Counted from the stretch's first letter, positions 1-9,861 are shown. The stretch is 64,000 bases of DNA from Kitasatospora kifunensis (GCF_014203855.1 NZ_JACHJV010000003.1:434001-498000); one strand, 5' to 3'. Numbers and translations: made by a program. Notes: generated by a model from the sequence alone, not told the origin.

Positions 1-85
1 CCCGGCGATCGGGGTGCTCGCGGCACTCTGGCCGGCCCGGCGGGCGGCCCGCCTGAACATGCTGCGAGCGATCGGCGCGCAGTAG
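1..85 (+). CDS. ABC transporter permease, C-terminal end only
   Basis: The window opens inside a rightward gene, read in frame from base 2 to a TAG at 83-85. The last 27 residues include PARRAARLNMLRAIGAQ, which matches the cytoplasmic end of FtsX/MacB-type ABC permeases (usually PARRAARLxxxxAL). The membrane helices and any partner ATPase lie outside the window, so the substrate cannot be inferred. Confidence 0.6.
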   Translation, partial: PAIGVLAALWPARRAARLNMLRAIGAQ

Positions 86-166
86 CGCAAGGCGAACCCG
101 CACCACCGTGCGGGCGAGCGGGGCGCAGCAGGACGGCGGGCCCGGTCGACGGCAATCCGTCAGGCG

Positions 167-208
167 GCTGCGCTGAGCCCCCGGCCGTGGCCGGGGGCTC
201 AGCGCAGC
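167..208. terminator. Bidirectional terminator hairpin
   Basis: A perfect 20-bp stem (167-186 with 189-208) closes over two bases, between the end of the rightward ABC permease and the end of the leftward penicillin-binding protein. Position between two converging genes and GC-rich strength suggest a shared factor-independent terminator; there is no clear T run, which is common in Streptomyces. Confidence 0.75.
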
Positions 209-233
209 ACGGCGGCGGTGCCGCCCCATTACG

Positions 234-2381
234 TCACTGGCCGGCAGCGGCCCCGTCCGTCGGGGAGGCGCCGTCGGTCGGGGAAGCACCGTCGGTCGGG
301 CCACCGGGGTTGTTCTGCGGGGGTGCGCTGGGCAGTTGGACGTCGGGGAAGGAGTTGACCGGGGTGCCGGCCACGATGGACTGCATCGCCTCGTGCCAGA
401 CCGGGCCCGCCACCTGCGCGCCGAAGGCGGACTCGATCGGGCCGCTGCCGAAGTTCTGCCCCTGCAAGGGCTCCTGGCTGCCGGTGTCGCTGACCACGGT
501 GGCGCCCACCAGGTCCGGGGTGTAGCCGATGAACCAGGCCTGCTTGCCGTCGTTGGTGGTACCGGTCTTGCCGGCGGACTGGCGGTCGGTCAGACCCTCG
601 CCGCTGGCGGTGCCACCGTCCTGCACCACGCCCTGCAGCATCGCGCTGATCGTGTCGGCCGTGTTCGGCGACATGACCGGGGAGCAGTTGGCCGACGGGA
701 CGGCCACGTTCTTGCCGTCCGGGCCGGTCACCGAGCTGATCGCGATCGGCGTGCAGAAGGTGCCGTGGGCGGCGAAGGTGGCGTACACGCCGGCCATCTG
801 CAGCGGCGTCAGGGCGTTGACGCCCAGCGTCATCGAGGGGACCACCTGGAGCTTGTCACCGCCCGACTGCTGGGTGATGCCGAGCCTGTTGGCCATCTGG
901 TCCACCGTGCACAGGCCGACCTGCCCCTCCAGCATGGCGAAGTAGGTGTTGATCGAGGCTGCCAGCGCCTGCGGCATCCCCATGTTCCCGGCCTCCGAGG
1001 TGGAGTCGTTGTGGACCTCGCCGCTCTGCTTGTAGGTGCCGCCCTGGCAGTCCTTCATCGCGGGCCAGGGCATGCTGTACGGCACGTTGAAGTTCGTGTC
1101 GGCGCCCATGCCGTTCTCCAGCGCCGCGGCCGCCACGATCGGCTTGAACGTCGAACCGGTCGGGAACCCCTGACCGCCGCCCATCGCCTTGCTGACGTTC
1201 AGGTTGATCACGGTCTGGTCGCTGCCGTACCCGTAGGGCCGGCTCTGCCCCATCGCCAGGATCCTGCCGGTGCCCGGCTGCACCACGCTCATCACGGCCG
1301 CCGGCTTGTCGGAGGCGTTCGCGTTGTCCGCCATCGAGGCGTTCACCGCGCCCTGCGCCTTCGGGTCGATGGTGGTGTGGATCTGCAGCCCGCCCCGGCT
1401 CCACAGCGCCTGCCGGTCCGCGGCATTGGCGCCGAACGCCGGGTCGGAGAGCATGATGTTCTTCACGTAGTCGCAGAAGAAGCCCTCGCCCGCCTTGGCC
1501 GTGATGCACCCCTGGTGCGCCGAGGTGACGTGGAGCTGGATCGGCGTGGCGATCGCCTGGTCGGCCGCGGCCTGGGTGATGGTCCCGTACTGGGCCATCT
1601 TCTTCAGCACCGTGTCGCGCCGTGCCTTCGCGTTGTCCAGATGCACGATCGGGTCGTAGTTGGTGGGCGACTGCTCGATACCGGCCAGCAGCGCGGCCTC
1701 CGGGAGCGTCAGGTCCTTCGCGTCGGTGCTGAAGTACCGCTGGGCCGCCGCCTGGACCCCGTAGGCGTTCTCACCGAAGAAGGTGATGTTGAGGTAGTTG
1801 GTGAGGATCTGGTCCTTGGTCAGGGTCTGCTCGACACTGATCGCGTACTTCATCTCCTGGATCTTGCGTCCCAGGGTCTGACGCTGCGCCTGCTGCACGG
1901 CCGCCGCGTTGTTGCCGGCCTCGTCCACGAAGACGTTCTTGACGTACTGCTGGGTCAGCGTGGACGCGCCCTGGGTGCCGCCACCACTCGCGTTGCTGTC
2001 CAACGCCCGCGCCAGGCCCTTGGGGTCGATGGCGCCGTGCTGGTAGAAGCGGTTGTCCTCGATGTCGACCAACGCCGACTTCACCAGCGGGGATATCTGG
2101 TCGCTCGGCACCACCGTGCGGTCACGGTCGTAGACGGTGGCGATCACACCGCCGCTCGCGTCATAGATCGTGGAGGCCTGCGAGAGCGGCGGCGTCTTGA
2201 AGTCGCTCGGCAGACTGTTGAAACTGTCGACCGAGTCCTTCGCACCCAGGCCCACTCCGCCCACGAACGGAAGAGCCATACCGGCCAGAAGGACACCGGC
2301 CACGCCGCTCGCACCGATCAGACGGACGCCCGAGGAGAGCAGCACCAGTGGACGGGAAGGGCGGGAAGAGGACTTCGACAT
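234..2381 (-). CDS. Class A penicillin-binding protein (bifunctional transglycosylase/transpeptidase)
   Basis: Peptidoglycan synthase: polymerises lipid II and cross-links stem peptides outside the membrane. A short cytoplasmic N-terminus and one membrane anchor (about residues 17-46) precede a GT51 domain with IEDNRFYQHG (catalytic Glu about 108) and STLTQQ (140-145). The transpeptidase domain has GSTFKP (active serine about 409), SIN and KTGTT (about 605). The tail carries three PTDGAS repeats. The chosen ATG starts MSKSSSRPSR; a GTG 72 bases upstream would add 24 residues that look unlike the family. It is 715 residues, normal for actinobacterial class A PBPs. No partner gene is adjacent. 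Confidence 0.93.
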   Translation of the reverse strand: MSKSSSRPSRPLVLLSSGVRLIGASGVAGVLLAGMALPFVGGVGLGAKDSVDSFNSLPSDFKTPPLSQASTIYDASGGVIATVYDRDRTVVPSDQISPLVKSALVDIEDNRFYQHGAIDPKGLARALDSNASGGGTQGASTLTQQYVKNVFVDEAGNNAAAVQQAQRQTLGRKIQEMKYAISVEQTLTKDQILTNYLNITFFGENAYGVQAAAQRYFSTDAKDLTLPEAALLAGIEQSPTNYDPIVHLDNAKARRDTVLKKMAQYGTITQAAADQAIATPIQLHVTSAHQGCITAKAGEGFFCDYVKNIMLSDPAFGANAADRQALWSRGGLQIHTTIDPKAQGAVNASMADNANASDKPAAVMSVVQPGTGRILAMGQSRPYGYGSDQTVINLNVSKAMGGGQGFPTGSTFKPIVAAAALENGMGADTNFNVPYSMPWPAMKDCQGGTYKQSGEVHNDSTSEAGNMGMPQALAASINTYFAMLEGQVGLCTVDQMANRLGITQQSGGDKLQVVPSMTLGVNALTPLQMAGVYATFAAHGTFCTPIAISSVTGPDGKNVAVPSANCSPVMSPNTADTISAMLQGVVQDGGTASGEGLTDRQSAGKTGTTNDGKQAWFIGYTPDLVGATVVSDTGSQEPLQGQNFGSGPIESAFGAQVAGPVWHEAMQSIVAGTPVNSFPDVQLPSAPPQNNPGGPTDGASPTDGASPTDGAAAGQ
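252..300. repeat. 18-bp tandem repeat coding PTDGAS
   Basis: Near-identical 18-base units encode consecutive PTDGAS motifs in the extracellular tail of the penicillin-binding protein. Such repeats can expand or contract by slippage without shifting the frame. Confidence 0.7.
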
Positions 2382-2585
2382 GGCGTCGACCGTACGGTCC
2401 CACACTGGGAAAAAGGTAAGAGTATCTTCTGCAAGCCGTAACAGAACAGTCACAGTTACTGCTCTGAACCATCCTCAGAGGAGGACGCCACCTGGGTGAC
2501 CATCACAGCCGTCCCAGGTGTGCGGCCTTGATGCCGGCTTCGGGGCGCCCGGTCGCTGCCCAACGCCCGTGCGAGAGAGCGCACA

Positions 2586-3125
2586 TCAGTCCTCATCAGG
2601 CGAGGACAGCGCCTCGGTGATCAAGCGGGTGGCGAAGTCGTGGTCGCCGCCGGAGACCCGGTTGACGTGGTCCGCGAGCAGGACGGCCGTGGCCTCCAGG
2701 GGGTTCATCTCGGCACTGGTCCAGTCTCCGTACTGCGCGCGCCACAAGTTGGGGCTCAGCCCGGTGCCGGCGGCGACGAGCAGGCCGGCCATGGTGGGGA
2801 TGACCTCGGGGCGAAAGGCCTTGGGCATCATGCGCATCGTGGCCACCAGGGTGGGCACCACGTGCTCGATGACGTCCTTGTCGTGCTCCTCGCAGGCCGC
2901 CCGCAGCCAGGTCATGAACATGTAGATGAGCGTGCACGCACCGTCCAGCACCGCCTCGGCTCCCCCAGGACCCAAGGACGCGACGAACTGCTCGACCATC
3001 TGCTGCTGTTCGGGGTCGGCCTCGGTCCTGCCGTCGTAGACGGCTCTGAGCCGAGAGTCGATCACCATGAGCGCTGCGCCCACATCGCCGGCGGGTGCGT
3101 ATTCGGGGTCGCAGGGCGATGACAC
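2586..3125 (-). CDS. Conserved hypothetical protein
   Basis: A 179-residue soluble, probably mostly helical protein of unknown function, with no signal peptide or obvious catalytic motif. Readable segments include MVIDSRLRAVYDGRTEADPE and the C-terminal ATRLITEALSSPDED. I chose the GTG at 3123-3125 because GAGGAGG sits at good spacing before it; the frame runs further upstream but that part has poor coding character. It stands alone between the PBP and the S9 peptidase. Confidence 0.6.
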   Translation of the reverse strand: MSSPCDPEYAPAGDVGAALMVIDSRLRAVYDGRTEADPEQQQMVEQFVASLGPGGAEAVLDGACTLIYMFMTWLRAACEEHDKDVIEHVVPTLVATMRMMPKAFRPEVIPTMAGLLVAAGTGLSPNLWRAQYGDWTSAEMNPLEATAVLLADHVNRVSGGDHDFATRLITEALSSPDED

Positions 3126-3504
3126 AGGACTCCTCCTCAAGACGGCCACAGCGGGTAGCGCGGCATGTCCGTAGAGTAGACCCGATCGGGTGGGGCCTGG
3201 GCGCATCCCGATGAGCGGCTGTGCGGTGACTACCCACCCAACTCCCCGCCCAGGCCGCCGCGTCGAGCCCGCCGGTGACCAGCACGGCACCGTCGACGAG
3301 CACCACCAGCCCCCACAAGCGCCCGGCCCACGCCAGCTCACGCCCGCGCAGGCGCAAGGCACCCGGCCATGCGCCCACAGGCCGACCGGCGCGCCCCCAA
3401 GCCGCGCACGCACCACCGGCCCGGACCACACGAAAATACTCCCGCCACAGGACAGGCGGGCGAACTCCCCTTCCTTTTGCGGAGCCCACCCTGGTACGGG
3501 CCGC
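3126..3504. other. Gene-free interval
   Basis: About 380 bases between the hypothetical protein and the S9 peptidase. Open frames here have poor codon character. It presumably holds the promoter of the leftward hypothetical gene; no repeat or RNA gene is visible. Confidence 0.5.
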
Positions 3505-5469
3505 CTACAGCCAGCGGTCATACCAGGCGCGGATGCGCCGGAGGGCGTCGAGTTGATGGGCGCGCTCGTGAAGCCCGTGGCCCTCTCGGGGGTAGACGAC
3601 GAACTCGTGCTCGACGCCGAAGTGGCGCAGTGCGCGATGGAAGTGGACCGCCTGGCCGAGTGGGACGTTGGTGTCCTGCTCGCCGTGCAGGATCAGGACC
3701 GGGGTGCGGATCCGGGACACGTGGGAGATCGGGCTGTTCCGGTCGTGGATGTGCGGTCCCGGCCCGTTCCAGCCGGTGCTGCCGCCGAGCGCCGCGTCCG
3801 CGATTCCCCAGTCGCCGGTCCCGGCCTGCATGCCCCAGTCGCTGATGCCGGCGCCCATGAGGGCGGCCTTGAACCGGTCGGTTTGGCCGATGGCCCAGGC
3901 CGCCATGAAACCGCCGTGGCTCCAACCGGAGATGCCCAGGCGTTCGGGATCGGCAACTCCCTCAGCGACCAGCAGGTCGATCCCGGCGAGGATGTCGGTC
4001 CACTCGTCGCCGCCCACCGCGCCCGCCACCGTGGCGGCGAATTCATGGCCGTGGCCCGACCCGCCCCGGGGATTGGCCAGGAAGACCGCGTATCCGGCGG
4101 TCGCCAGCCACTGGCCGCAGTCGACCGCAGTGAGCGTGAACTCGTCGGCATGGCGGAAGTAGGGGCCGCCGTGGACCAGGGCGACGAGCGGGAACGGACC
4201 CTCGTCCCGAGTCCGGCCGACCGGCAGGATCAGCAGGCCGTCCAACTGGAGTCCGTCGGACGCCCGGTAGCTGAGCCGTTCCTGGACACCCCAGCGGATC
4301 CTGCGCAGTTCGGGACTGGTGTCGCTGAGCCGCAGCAGTGGCCCGCCCGTGGGTCCCGCGTGGACGTTCCTGGGCTCGCGCGCGGTGCTCGTCAGCAGAG
4401 CGAGGGTCTCTCCGGAGTGACTCGCGGTGAGCCCGGCGAGCGTGCCGGGCGCGCGGGACATGCGGTGGAACCGTAGCGACTGCGGATCGAGCCGGTACAG
4501 CGCGGTGTCCAGCCCGTCGGCGAACAGCGCCAGCGGCGGCCCGTCGGCGACCTGCACCAGCTCGGTGGGGCAGACGGACATGCCGGCCGTGAGATTGCGC
4601 TGTTCGACGGTCGGGCCACTCGTCGGCAAGACCGTGTCGATCACGGCGAGCGCGCCTATCAAGTGCCCAGGGGTCACCGCCAGGTGGGCCAGATGCCATG
4701 CACCGTCGCGATTCCACCAGACCAGAGACTGGGCCTCGAATCCGAGTGGGCCCAGGTCCTGGACGGCTCCCGTGTGCGGGGCGACCAGATGCAGTCCTGC
4801 CGTCGTGACGCCGGGGTCGAGCTCGGGGGTGGCCCAGCTCAGCACGGCCAGCGGGCCGCCGTCCGGACGCTGGGTCACCTCCACGACATGGCGGTCTCCG
4901 AGGCCGTCCACGGTGCGGGCCACGCCGGTCGCCAGGTCGAGCAGGCGCAGCCGGGTGACCGGGAGGTGGCGGCCCCAGACCTTCGCGTCGTCACCCTCGG
5001 CCTGCCGGCGTTCGTCCTCCGCGGTGGGCTCGTCCTCGGCGAGCAGCGCGACGGTGCGGCCGTCGGCGAGCGGATAGTGGTCGCCGATGCCCCCGCGCCA
5101 CCTGGTCAGGGACTCCGCCTTGGCGATGTCCTCGCTGCCGTCCAGAAGGATCCGCTGGAGTTGAGCGGTGCCCCGTTCCTCGCGGTCGGCGGTGAAGAAC
5201 AGAGAAGCCGAGTCCGGCGCCCACTTCGGGGCGGCGTCGTGGGCCGTGCCGTCGGTCAGCCTGCGCGGGGCTGCGCTGCCATCGGCGGCGGCGACCCAGA
5301 GGGAGCTGTGCGGACGTCCGTTCCTTCCGCTGTTCGCGACCACGCCGTAGGCGACCAGGCGACCGTCCGGCGAGATGGCCGGCGCCACGGGGGCGGCCAT
5401 GTCCACCACCAGTTCCGCGGTGAGCAGGTCGGTCGACTCGGGAATCGGTCGCGGTGCAGGGTGCGGCAT
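3505..5469 (-). CDS. S9 family peptidase (prolyl oligopeptidase / acylaminoacyl peptidase type)
   Basis: Cytoplasmic serine peptidase that probably cleaves short or acylated peptides. The N-terminal two thirds is beta-propeller-like (AISPDGRLVAYG near residue 35; WAPDSASLFFT). The C-terminal alpha/beta hydrolase domain has GWSHGG (nucleophile about 515), HGEQDTNVP (Asp about 596) and EGHG (His about 628). Length 654 is normal for the subfamily. There is no signal peptide. The gene is monocistronic. Confidence 0.92.
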   Translation of the reverse strand: MPHPAPRPIPESTDLLTAELVVDMAAPVAPAISPDGRLVAYGVVANSGRNGRPHSSLWVAAADGSAAPRRLTDGTAHDAAPKWAPDSASLFFTADREERGTAQLQRILLDGSEDIAKAESLTRWRGGIGDHYPLADGRTVALLAEDEPTAEDERRQAEGDDAKVWGRHLPVTRLRLLDLATGVARTVDGLGDRHVVEVTQRPDGGPLAVLSWATPELDPGVTTAGLHLVAPHTGAVQDLGPLGFEAQSLVWWNRDGAWHLAHLAVTPGHLIGALAVIDTVLPTSGPTVEQRNLTAGMSVCPTELVQVADGPPLALFADGLDTALYRLDPQSLRFHRMSRAPGTLAGLTASHSGETLALLTSTAREPRNVHAGPTGGPLLRLSDTSPELRRIRWGVQERLSYRASDGLQLDGLLILPVGRTRDEGPFPLVALVHGGPYFRHADEFTLTAVDCGQWLATAGYAVFLANPRGGSGHGHEFAATVAGAVGGDEWTDILAGIDLLVAEGVADPERLGISGWSHGGFMAAWAIGQTDRFKAALMGAGISDWGMQAGTGDWGIADAALGGSTGWNGPGPHIHDRNSPISHVSRIRTPVLILHGEQDTNVPLGQAVHFHRALRHFGVEHEFVVYPREGHGLHERAHQLDALRRIRAWYDRWL

Positions 5470-5607
5470 GCGGACTGCCTTTCACTCGCCAGTACGACAG
5501 ACGGACATCCTGAAACGGCCATCCTGTCGCACTGACGAGCCTGTGTCAGTCGGGTTTTGGAGAACACGAAGGCGGATCCGCAGGTTGATCACGCCTCGAT
5601 ACACGCC

Positions 5608-6180
5608 CTAGTGTCGCGGTCCCGCTACGGCGTACAGCACGGTGCCGGTCGCCAGCAGGGCCCACGCGGTCCCGGTGGCCGCCGTCGTGGCGGGGGGAAG
5701 GATCATCCAGCTGACCACCTGTCCCGCGGTGCCGCCCGGAGGCGGGGCGAGGAGGGTGAGCGCGAGCCAGCCGGTCGGCAGGGTCCAGGCGTACTGTGCC
5801 CCGCAGAGCGTCGCCCCAAGCGCGGCCAGGCCGACCAGGCCCGCGCTGTCCCGCACGACGACCTCGGTGGGGGCGAGCTTCACTCCTGCCGCCTGGAGCA
5901 CCAGCAGCGCCGCACCGGCGATCGCACCGATCAGCAGCACGTGCGCCGCCCGCCGGGGCATCCACCGGATCGCGGCCGTCCTGTCCAGCGCGGCATCCTG
6001 CCCGCTGAGCCCGACGGACGCGGCCGCCACGTTCGTGCTGAGAACCAGCGCCGCTATCCCCAGTTCCTCCGAGTCCGTGCTGCCCTGGGTGAGGGCCCAC
6101 ACCACCAGCGCGGTGAGGGTGACCACGGCGGCCGAGGCGGGCACCTGCCGTGAACGCGCGTACAACATCAGCCATCTCAT
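5608..6180 (-). CDS. Multispanning membrane protein of the ABC operon
   Basis: A 190-residue protein with about five predicted membrane helices and no recognised catalytic motif. Its ATG overlaps the TGA of the upstream permease (ATGA), so the two are translationally coupled. It is most simply a second membrane component or accessory protein of the ABC system encoded upstream; substrate unknown. Confidence 0.75.
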   Translation of the reverse strand: MRWLMLYARSRQVPASAAVVTLTALVVWALTQGSTDSEELGIAALVLSTNVAAASVGLSGQDAALDRTAAIRWMPRRAAHVLLIGAIAGAALLVLQAAGVKLAPTEVVVRDSAGLVGLAALGATLCGAQYAWTLPTGWLALTLLAPPPGGTAGQVVSWMILPPATTAATGTAWALLATGTVLYAVAGPRH

Positions 6181-7571
6181 TGCGACGTGTCCCCCGTCAG
6201 CACCGCGAGCTGCTTGCCCGTGCAGGAGAGGGCGGCGGTGCGGGCCGCGGCGATCCGCGAGCGCTGCTCGGCCGGCGGCAGCGCCGTCAGCTTCTCCCAG
6301 GCGGCTTCGGCGTTCGCCCAGCTACGGCTCGAGTACGGGTCGGTCTCCGGCTTCTGCAGCGGTTGGAGCTGGTGGTCACCGAGGGCCCAGCTGGCGGCGA
6401 CGCTCTGAACCGGGACGTCGACCAGCCCCCCGCCCTCCCAGTCGGTGCGCGGTTCGCAGTTCGGCATCAGGCCCTGGACGACCAGCTGGCGGGTCAGTTC
6501 CGCCCCCGCCGCATGGGCGATCAGCGGGTCGTCGAGGTCGACCAGCACCACGCCGCCGGAGAGTTCGCGCTGCCCGGCGAGCTCGCGCAGCGCGGTCTCC
6601 TCCCGCACCGAGGTCGGCGCCTGGTCGCCCAGGGCGTCGTGCAGCACGCGCAGCGCCTCCTTGCCGCGCGGGGCGAGTTCGGGCAGGCGTGAGCGGTGCG
6701 CCTGCGTCACGCACACCGGGCCGTCGCAGACCAGGGCCGCGGCGGCCTTGTCGACGACGTAGGTGTCGCGCGGAGCGGCCGGCAGGATCAGCAGGGCCAG
6801 GGCCGCGCCGACCAGGACGGGGGCCACCGCGAGCAGCCGGGCCCGGCGGGTCGCGGCCACCAGCAGCGCGAAGCCGGTGGCGAGCAGGCCGAGCAGCCAG
6901 AGCGTCTGGCCCAGGTCCACGGAACCGGAGAGGGTCAGCAGCATCTCCCGCGGCATCTCGGTCACCGGGGACAGCAGGGAGAGCCGGTTCGGCAAGTGGC
7001 CCGTCGGCAGTGCCTCGTCGGTGAACAGCCGCAGGAGGACGGTCGCCGCCAGGAAGAGCACCACCAGGACTGGCGGGGTGAGCATGGAGGGCAGGGCCCG
7101 CGCGACGCCCATGCCGAACAGGGCCGCTGCGACCAGGGCCAGCACCGCCACCAGCGAGATCACCGGCCAGCCCAGGGGCAGGTAGGTGGTGGCGCCGAGG
7201 GCCACCTGGACTCCGCCCACGAGGACGAGCAGGCCGAAGCCCGACGCCAGTGTGATCGCCGTCGCGCCGGCCGACAGCGCCGTGCGGCGCCAGGCGGGCC
7301 GCGGCGTGGTCGTCAGCAGTTCGGTCATCCGCGAGCGGGAATCGCGCAGCCCGTGCACCGCCCCGAAGCCCACCGCGAGTGGCCACAGGTAGGCCAGCAT
7401 GCAGCGGGTCGTCAGCGCCATCGACGTCCACTGGGCCGTCCAGGCCGCGGCGCCGCGCCACCACATTCCGTTGATCAGGCAGAGGAACGCCAGGCTGCCT
7501 CCCAGGACGACGAGGCCGGCCCACGGGGCGACGGAGCGCTTCAGCTCGATACGCAACACACGTCCGTTCAC
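6177..7571 (-). CDS. ABC transporter permease-like membrane protein
   Basis: A 464-residue integral membrane protein with about six helices in the first 280 residues (including the LLTTTPRPAWRR loop typical of ABC-2-like permeases), then a soluble region ending in a Cys-containing tail. Start and stop overlap the ATPase gene upstream and the membrane protein downstream by four bases each. It probably forms the channel driven by that ATPase. The family resembles exporters placed next to sigma/anti-sigma pairs; nothing indicates the substrate. Confidence 0.82.
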   Translation of the reverse strand: MNGRVLRIELKRSVAPWAGLVVLGGSLAFLCLINGMWWRGAAAWTAQWTSMALTTRCMLAYLWPLAVGFGAVHGLRDSRSRMTELLTTTPRPAWRRTALSAGATAITLASGFGLLVLVGGVQVALGATTYLPLGWPVISLVAVLALVAAALFGMGVARALPSMLTPPVLVVLFLAATVLLRLFTDEALPTGHLPNRLSLLSPVTEMPREMLLTLSGSVDLGQTLWLLGLLATGFALLVAATRRARLLAVAPVLVGAALALLILPAAPRDTYVVDKAAAALVCDGPVCVTQAHRSRLPELAPRGKEALRVLHDALGDQAPTSVREETALRELAGQRELSGGVVLVDLDDPLIAHAAGAELTRQLVVQGLMPNCEPRTDWEGGGLVDVPVQSVAASWALGDHQLQPLQKPETDPYSSRSWANAEAAWEKLTALPPAEQRSRIAAARTAALSCTGKQLAVLTGDTSQ

Positions 7572-8377
7572 CAGGTGCCCCTCAGCGGCTCGGAGCCCTG
7601 GAGCAGCGCCGAGTAGCCGCGCTCCAAGGGGCTGTCGCCCGGGTACTCGGAGCCGCCCGCCGCGGCCAGGACCTCCGGTGGGCCCTGGAAGACGAGGTGG
7701 CCGTCGGCGAAGAGCACCACGTCGGAGCAGGCGGCCGCGACGTCCTCGACCAGGTGGGTGGAGACGACCACGCAGGTGTCGCGGCCCAACTCCTGCAGCA
7801 GCTCGCGAAAGCGCAGCCGCTGCGCCGGGTCCAGGCCGGCCGTCGGCTCGTCCAGCAGCAGCAGTACCGGGTCGTTGACGATGGCCTGGGCGATGCCGGC
7901 GCGCCGCACCATGCCGCCGGACAGGGTCTTCATCCGGTGGTCGGCGCGATCGGCCAGGCCCACCCGTTCCACGGCGCGTTGGACGGCCGCTGGGATGTCC
8001 GCCTTCGGGACCTCCTTCAGCCAGGCCATGTACTCGACGAACTCGCGCACCGTGAAGCGCTTGTAGTAGCCGAACTCCTGGGGCAGGTAGCCGATCCGGC
8101 GGCGCAGCGCACGTAGGTCGCCCACCCCGCTCATGGAGGTGCCGCAGAGCTCAAGTTCGCCCTCGGCGGGGCGCAGCACGGTGGCCAGTGCCCGGATCAG
8201 GGTGGTCTTCCCCGCTCCGTTGGGTCCCAGCAGGCCGTGGGTGCCGGTGCCCAGTGAGAGGTCCAGCCCGTCGACGGCCATCTTCTTGCGTCCGGCCCGA
8301 ACTCTCAGGCCACTGGCCCGGATCTCCCAGGCGTAGGTCTTCGGCGCGGTGTCGGCCGCGCTCGTCGCCGGCGTCAT
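7568..8377 (-). CDS. ABC transporter ATP-binding protein
   Basis: A 269-residue ATPase that energises the adjacent permease. Walker A is GPNGAGKTT (51-59), followed by the Q-loop YLPQEFG, signature LSGGM, Walker B LLLLDEPTAGLD and switch His STHL. An ATG with an upstream GGAAAGGA was chosen, although the frame is open far upstream over the anti-sigma gene. It overlaps the permease start by four bases. The compact single-domain form fits ABC-2-type exporters. Confidence 0.92.
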   Translation of the reverse strand: MTPATSAADTAPKTYAWEIRASGLRVRAGRKKMAVDGLDLSLGTGTHGLLGPNGAGKTTLIRALATVLRPAEGELELCGTSMSGVGDLRALRRRIGYLPQEFGYYKRFTVREFVEYMAWLKEVPKADIPAAVQRAVERVGLADRADHRMKTLSGGMVRRAGIAQAIVNDPVLLLLDEPTAGLDPAQRLRFRELLQELGRDTCVVVSTHLVEDVAAACSDVVLFADGHLVFQGPPEVLAAAGGSEYPGDSPLERGYSALLQGSEPLRGTW

Positions 8378-8409
8378 GCAAGGGTCCTTTCCGAAGGTCA
8401 ACGATGGTT

Positions 8410-9222
8410 TCACAGCGCCGAGTACGCCCTTCTGCGGGCGATCACGACGCCGATGCCGAGCGCGAGGAGCAGTCCCCACACGGGCAGTTGGTCCGACTGC
8501 AGGACGAGGGGGACGCGGCGGGCGGCACAGGCGGGTGCCGCGAAGACGACACCCCAGGTGGCCACCAGCGCGGCGGCGGCGCGGGTCACGCCGACCACGC
8601 TGCCCAGGGCCAGGGCGGTGGAGGTGAAGGCCAGCGAGGGCAGCAACCACTGCGCGGCCGTCATGTCTCCCGTCAGCCATCCCGCCAGCAGGAGCACGGG
8701 CAGGACCACGACGAGTACCGCGGTGGTGCGCCGCAGCAGCAGGGGCAGACCGGCCCGGGCGCTTGAGGCCGTCAGCTCGTGCGCCGGATCCAGGCCGCGC
8801 GACCACGAAGCGGCGACACCGCACAGCGGCAGCACGGGCGCGATCAGCACCATGGGCGAGGCGCCGCTCAGGGGCGCCAGCCCGGCCGCGTCCAGCAGCA
8901 GCGCCATCAGGACGACGGCGACGGTCATGGCCAGCCACGGCGCCATGACCGGTGTCAGCCAGGCCGACACCCAGCTCGGGCGGTAGCGCCGCGAGGGCAT
9001 CCTGACGGCCGCGTCCAACTGCGGTTCCAGCACGGCCCGGACGGTGTCGACGAGGGTGACGATGCCGGGCGCCTCGGTGGCCACACAGGCCGCCAGGCGG
9101 CTGCGGCACATGGCGCACGTCTCCAGATGGGCCTCCAGCGCCCATACCGTGTCCGCGGCCAGCTGCGTATCACCGCGCGCATAGTCGCCGATCAACCGCA
9201 TCGACACATGTTCCACGCTCAT
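8410..9222 (-). CDS. Zinc-finger anti-sigma-like membrane protein
   Basis: A 270-residue protein with an N-terminal HLETCAMC (H-x3-C-x2-C, about residues 32-39), the zinc-binding signature of ZAS/zf-HC2 anti-sigma factors, followed by several membrane helices. Its start overlaps the stop of the sigma-factor gene, so the two are co-translated. Inference: it holds the sigma factor inactive at the membrane until a signal arrives. The multi-helix membrane part is larger than in single-pass anti-sigmas and may be the sensor. Confidence 0.82.
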   Translation of the reverse strand: MSVEHVSMRLIGDYARGDTQLAADTVWALEAHLETCAMCRSRLAACVATEAPGIVTLVDTVRAVLEPQLDAAVRMPSRRYRPSWVSAWLTPVMAPWLAMTVAVVLMALLLDAAGLAPLSGASPMVLIAPVLPLCGVAASWSRGLDPAHELTASSARAGLPLLLRRTTAVLVVVLPVLLLAGWLTGDMTAAQWLLPSLAFTSTALALGSVVGVTRAAAALVATWGVVFAAPACAARRVPLVLQSDQLPVWGLLLALGIGVVIARRRAYSAL

Positions 9223-9833
9223 ACCAGCGCCTCCCGCATCGCGATCCGGGCCCGACGGGCACGTGTCTTGACCGTGCCTTCGGGCAGTCTGAGCAGGACG
9301 GCGGTCTCCCGCACCGAAAGCCCGTCAAGCACCATGGCCTGCAGCACCTGCCGCAGTTCCGGCGCCAGTTGCCGCAGGGCATCGCCCACATCGCCGCCGA
9401 CGGCCTTGGCGAGTACCTCGTCCTCCGCCGCCGGCACCACCGCCCGTTCGGCAGCGGCCAGCGGCGGCTCGGCATGGTGGGCACGGCGCCGGAACGCATC
9501 GACCAGGCGCCGCGCCGCGATCGTCCACAGCCATCCGACGGCCGTCCCGCCGACCGCGCTCCCGGCGAACGCACCGGCCGCGCGCCACACCGCCAGGTAG
9601 GTCTCCTGCATGACCTCGGCGACGATCTGCTCGTCCGCGCAGCGGCGGCGCAGCCGTACCGCCAACCACGGCGACGTGCGCCGGTACAACTCGTCGAACG
9701 CCCCACGGTCACCCTTGGCGACCAGCCGGAGCAGGCGCTCCTCGTCCAACTCGTCCAGTGCTCTCCTGCGTGATCTCACACCAGCCAGACGGCCAACACG
9801 GCGCACGGGTTCTACATCTGACGTGAGCTGCAT
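9219..9833 (-). CDS. ECF-type RNA polymerase sigma factor
   Basis: A 204-residue sigma-70 family protein. Region 2 runs from AFDELYRRTSPWLAVRLRR through AVWRAAGAF and WLWTIAARRLVDAFRR; region 4 contains LDGLSVRETAVLLRLPEGTV and ends in KTRARRARIAMREAL. The ATG at 9831-9833 is preferred; a GTG lies one codon upstream. It is followed with overlap by the zinc-finger protein and the ABC genes, so it probably controls its own operon. Confidence 0.92.
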   Translation of the reverse strand: MQLTSDVEPVRRVGRLAGVRSRRRALDELDEERLLRLVAKGDRGAFDELYRRTSPWLAVRLRRRCADEQIVAEVMQETYLAVWRAAGAFAGSAVGGTAVGWLWTIAARRLVDAFRRRAHHAEPPLAAAERAVVPAAEDEVLAKAVGGDVGDALRQLAPELRQVLQAMVLDGLSVRETAVLLRLPEGTVKTRARRARIAMREALV

Positions 9834-9861
9834 CACAGTGTCACGCGCCAAGGAGGTCTGC

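Noticed and set aside
336..2441. Long plus-strand open frame opposite the PBP gene
   Set aside because: Translation is Arg/Gly/Val-rich with no domain; the minus strand encodes a complete class A PBP.
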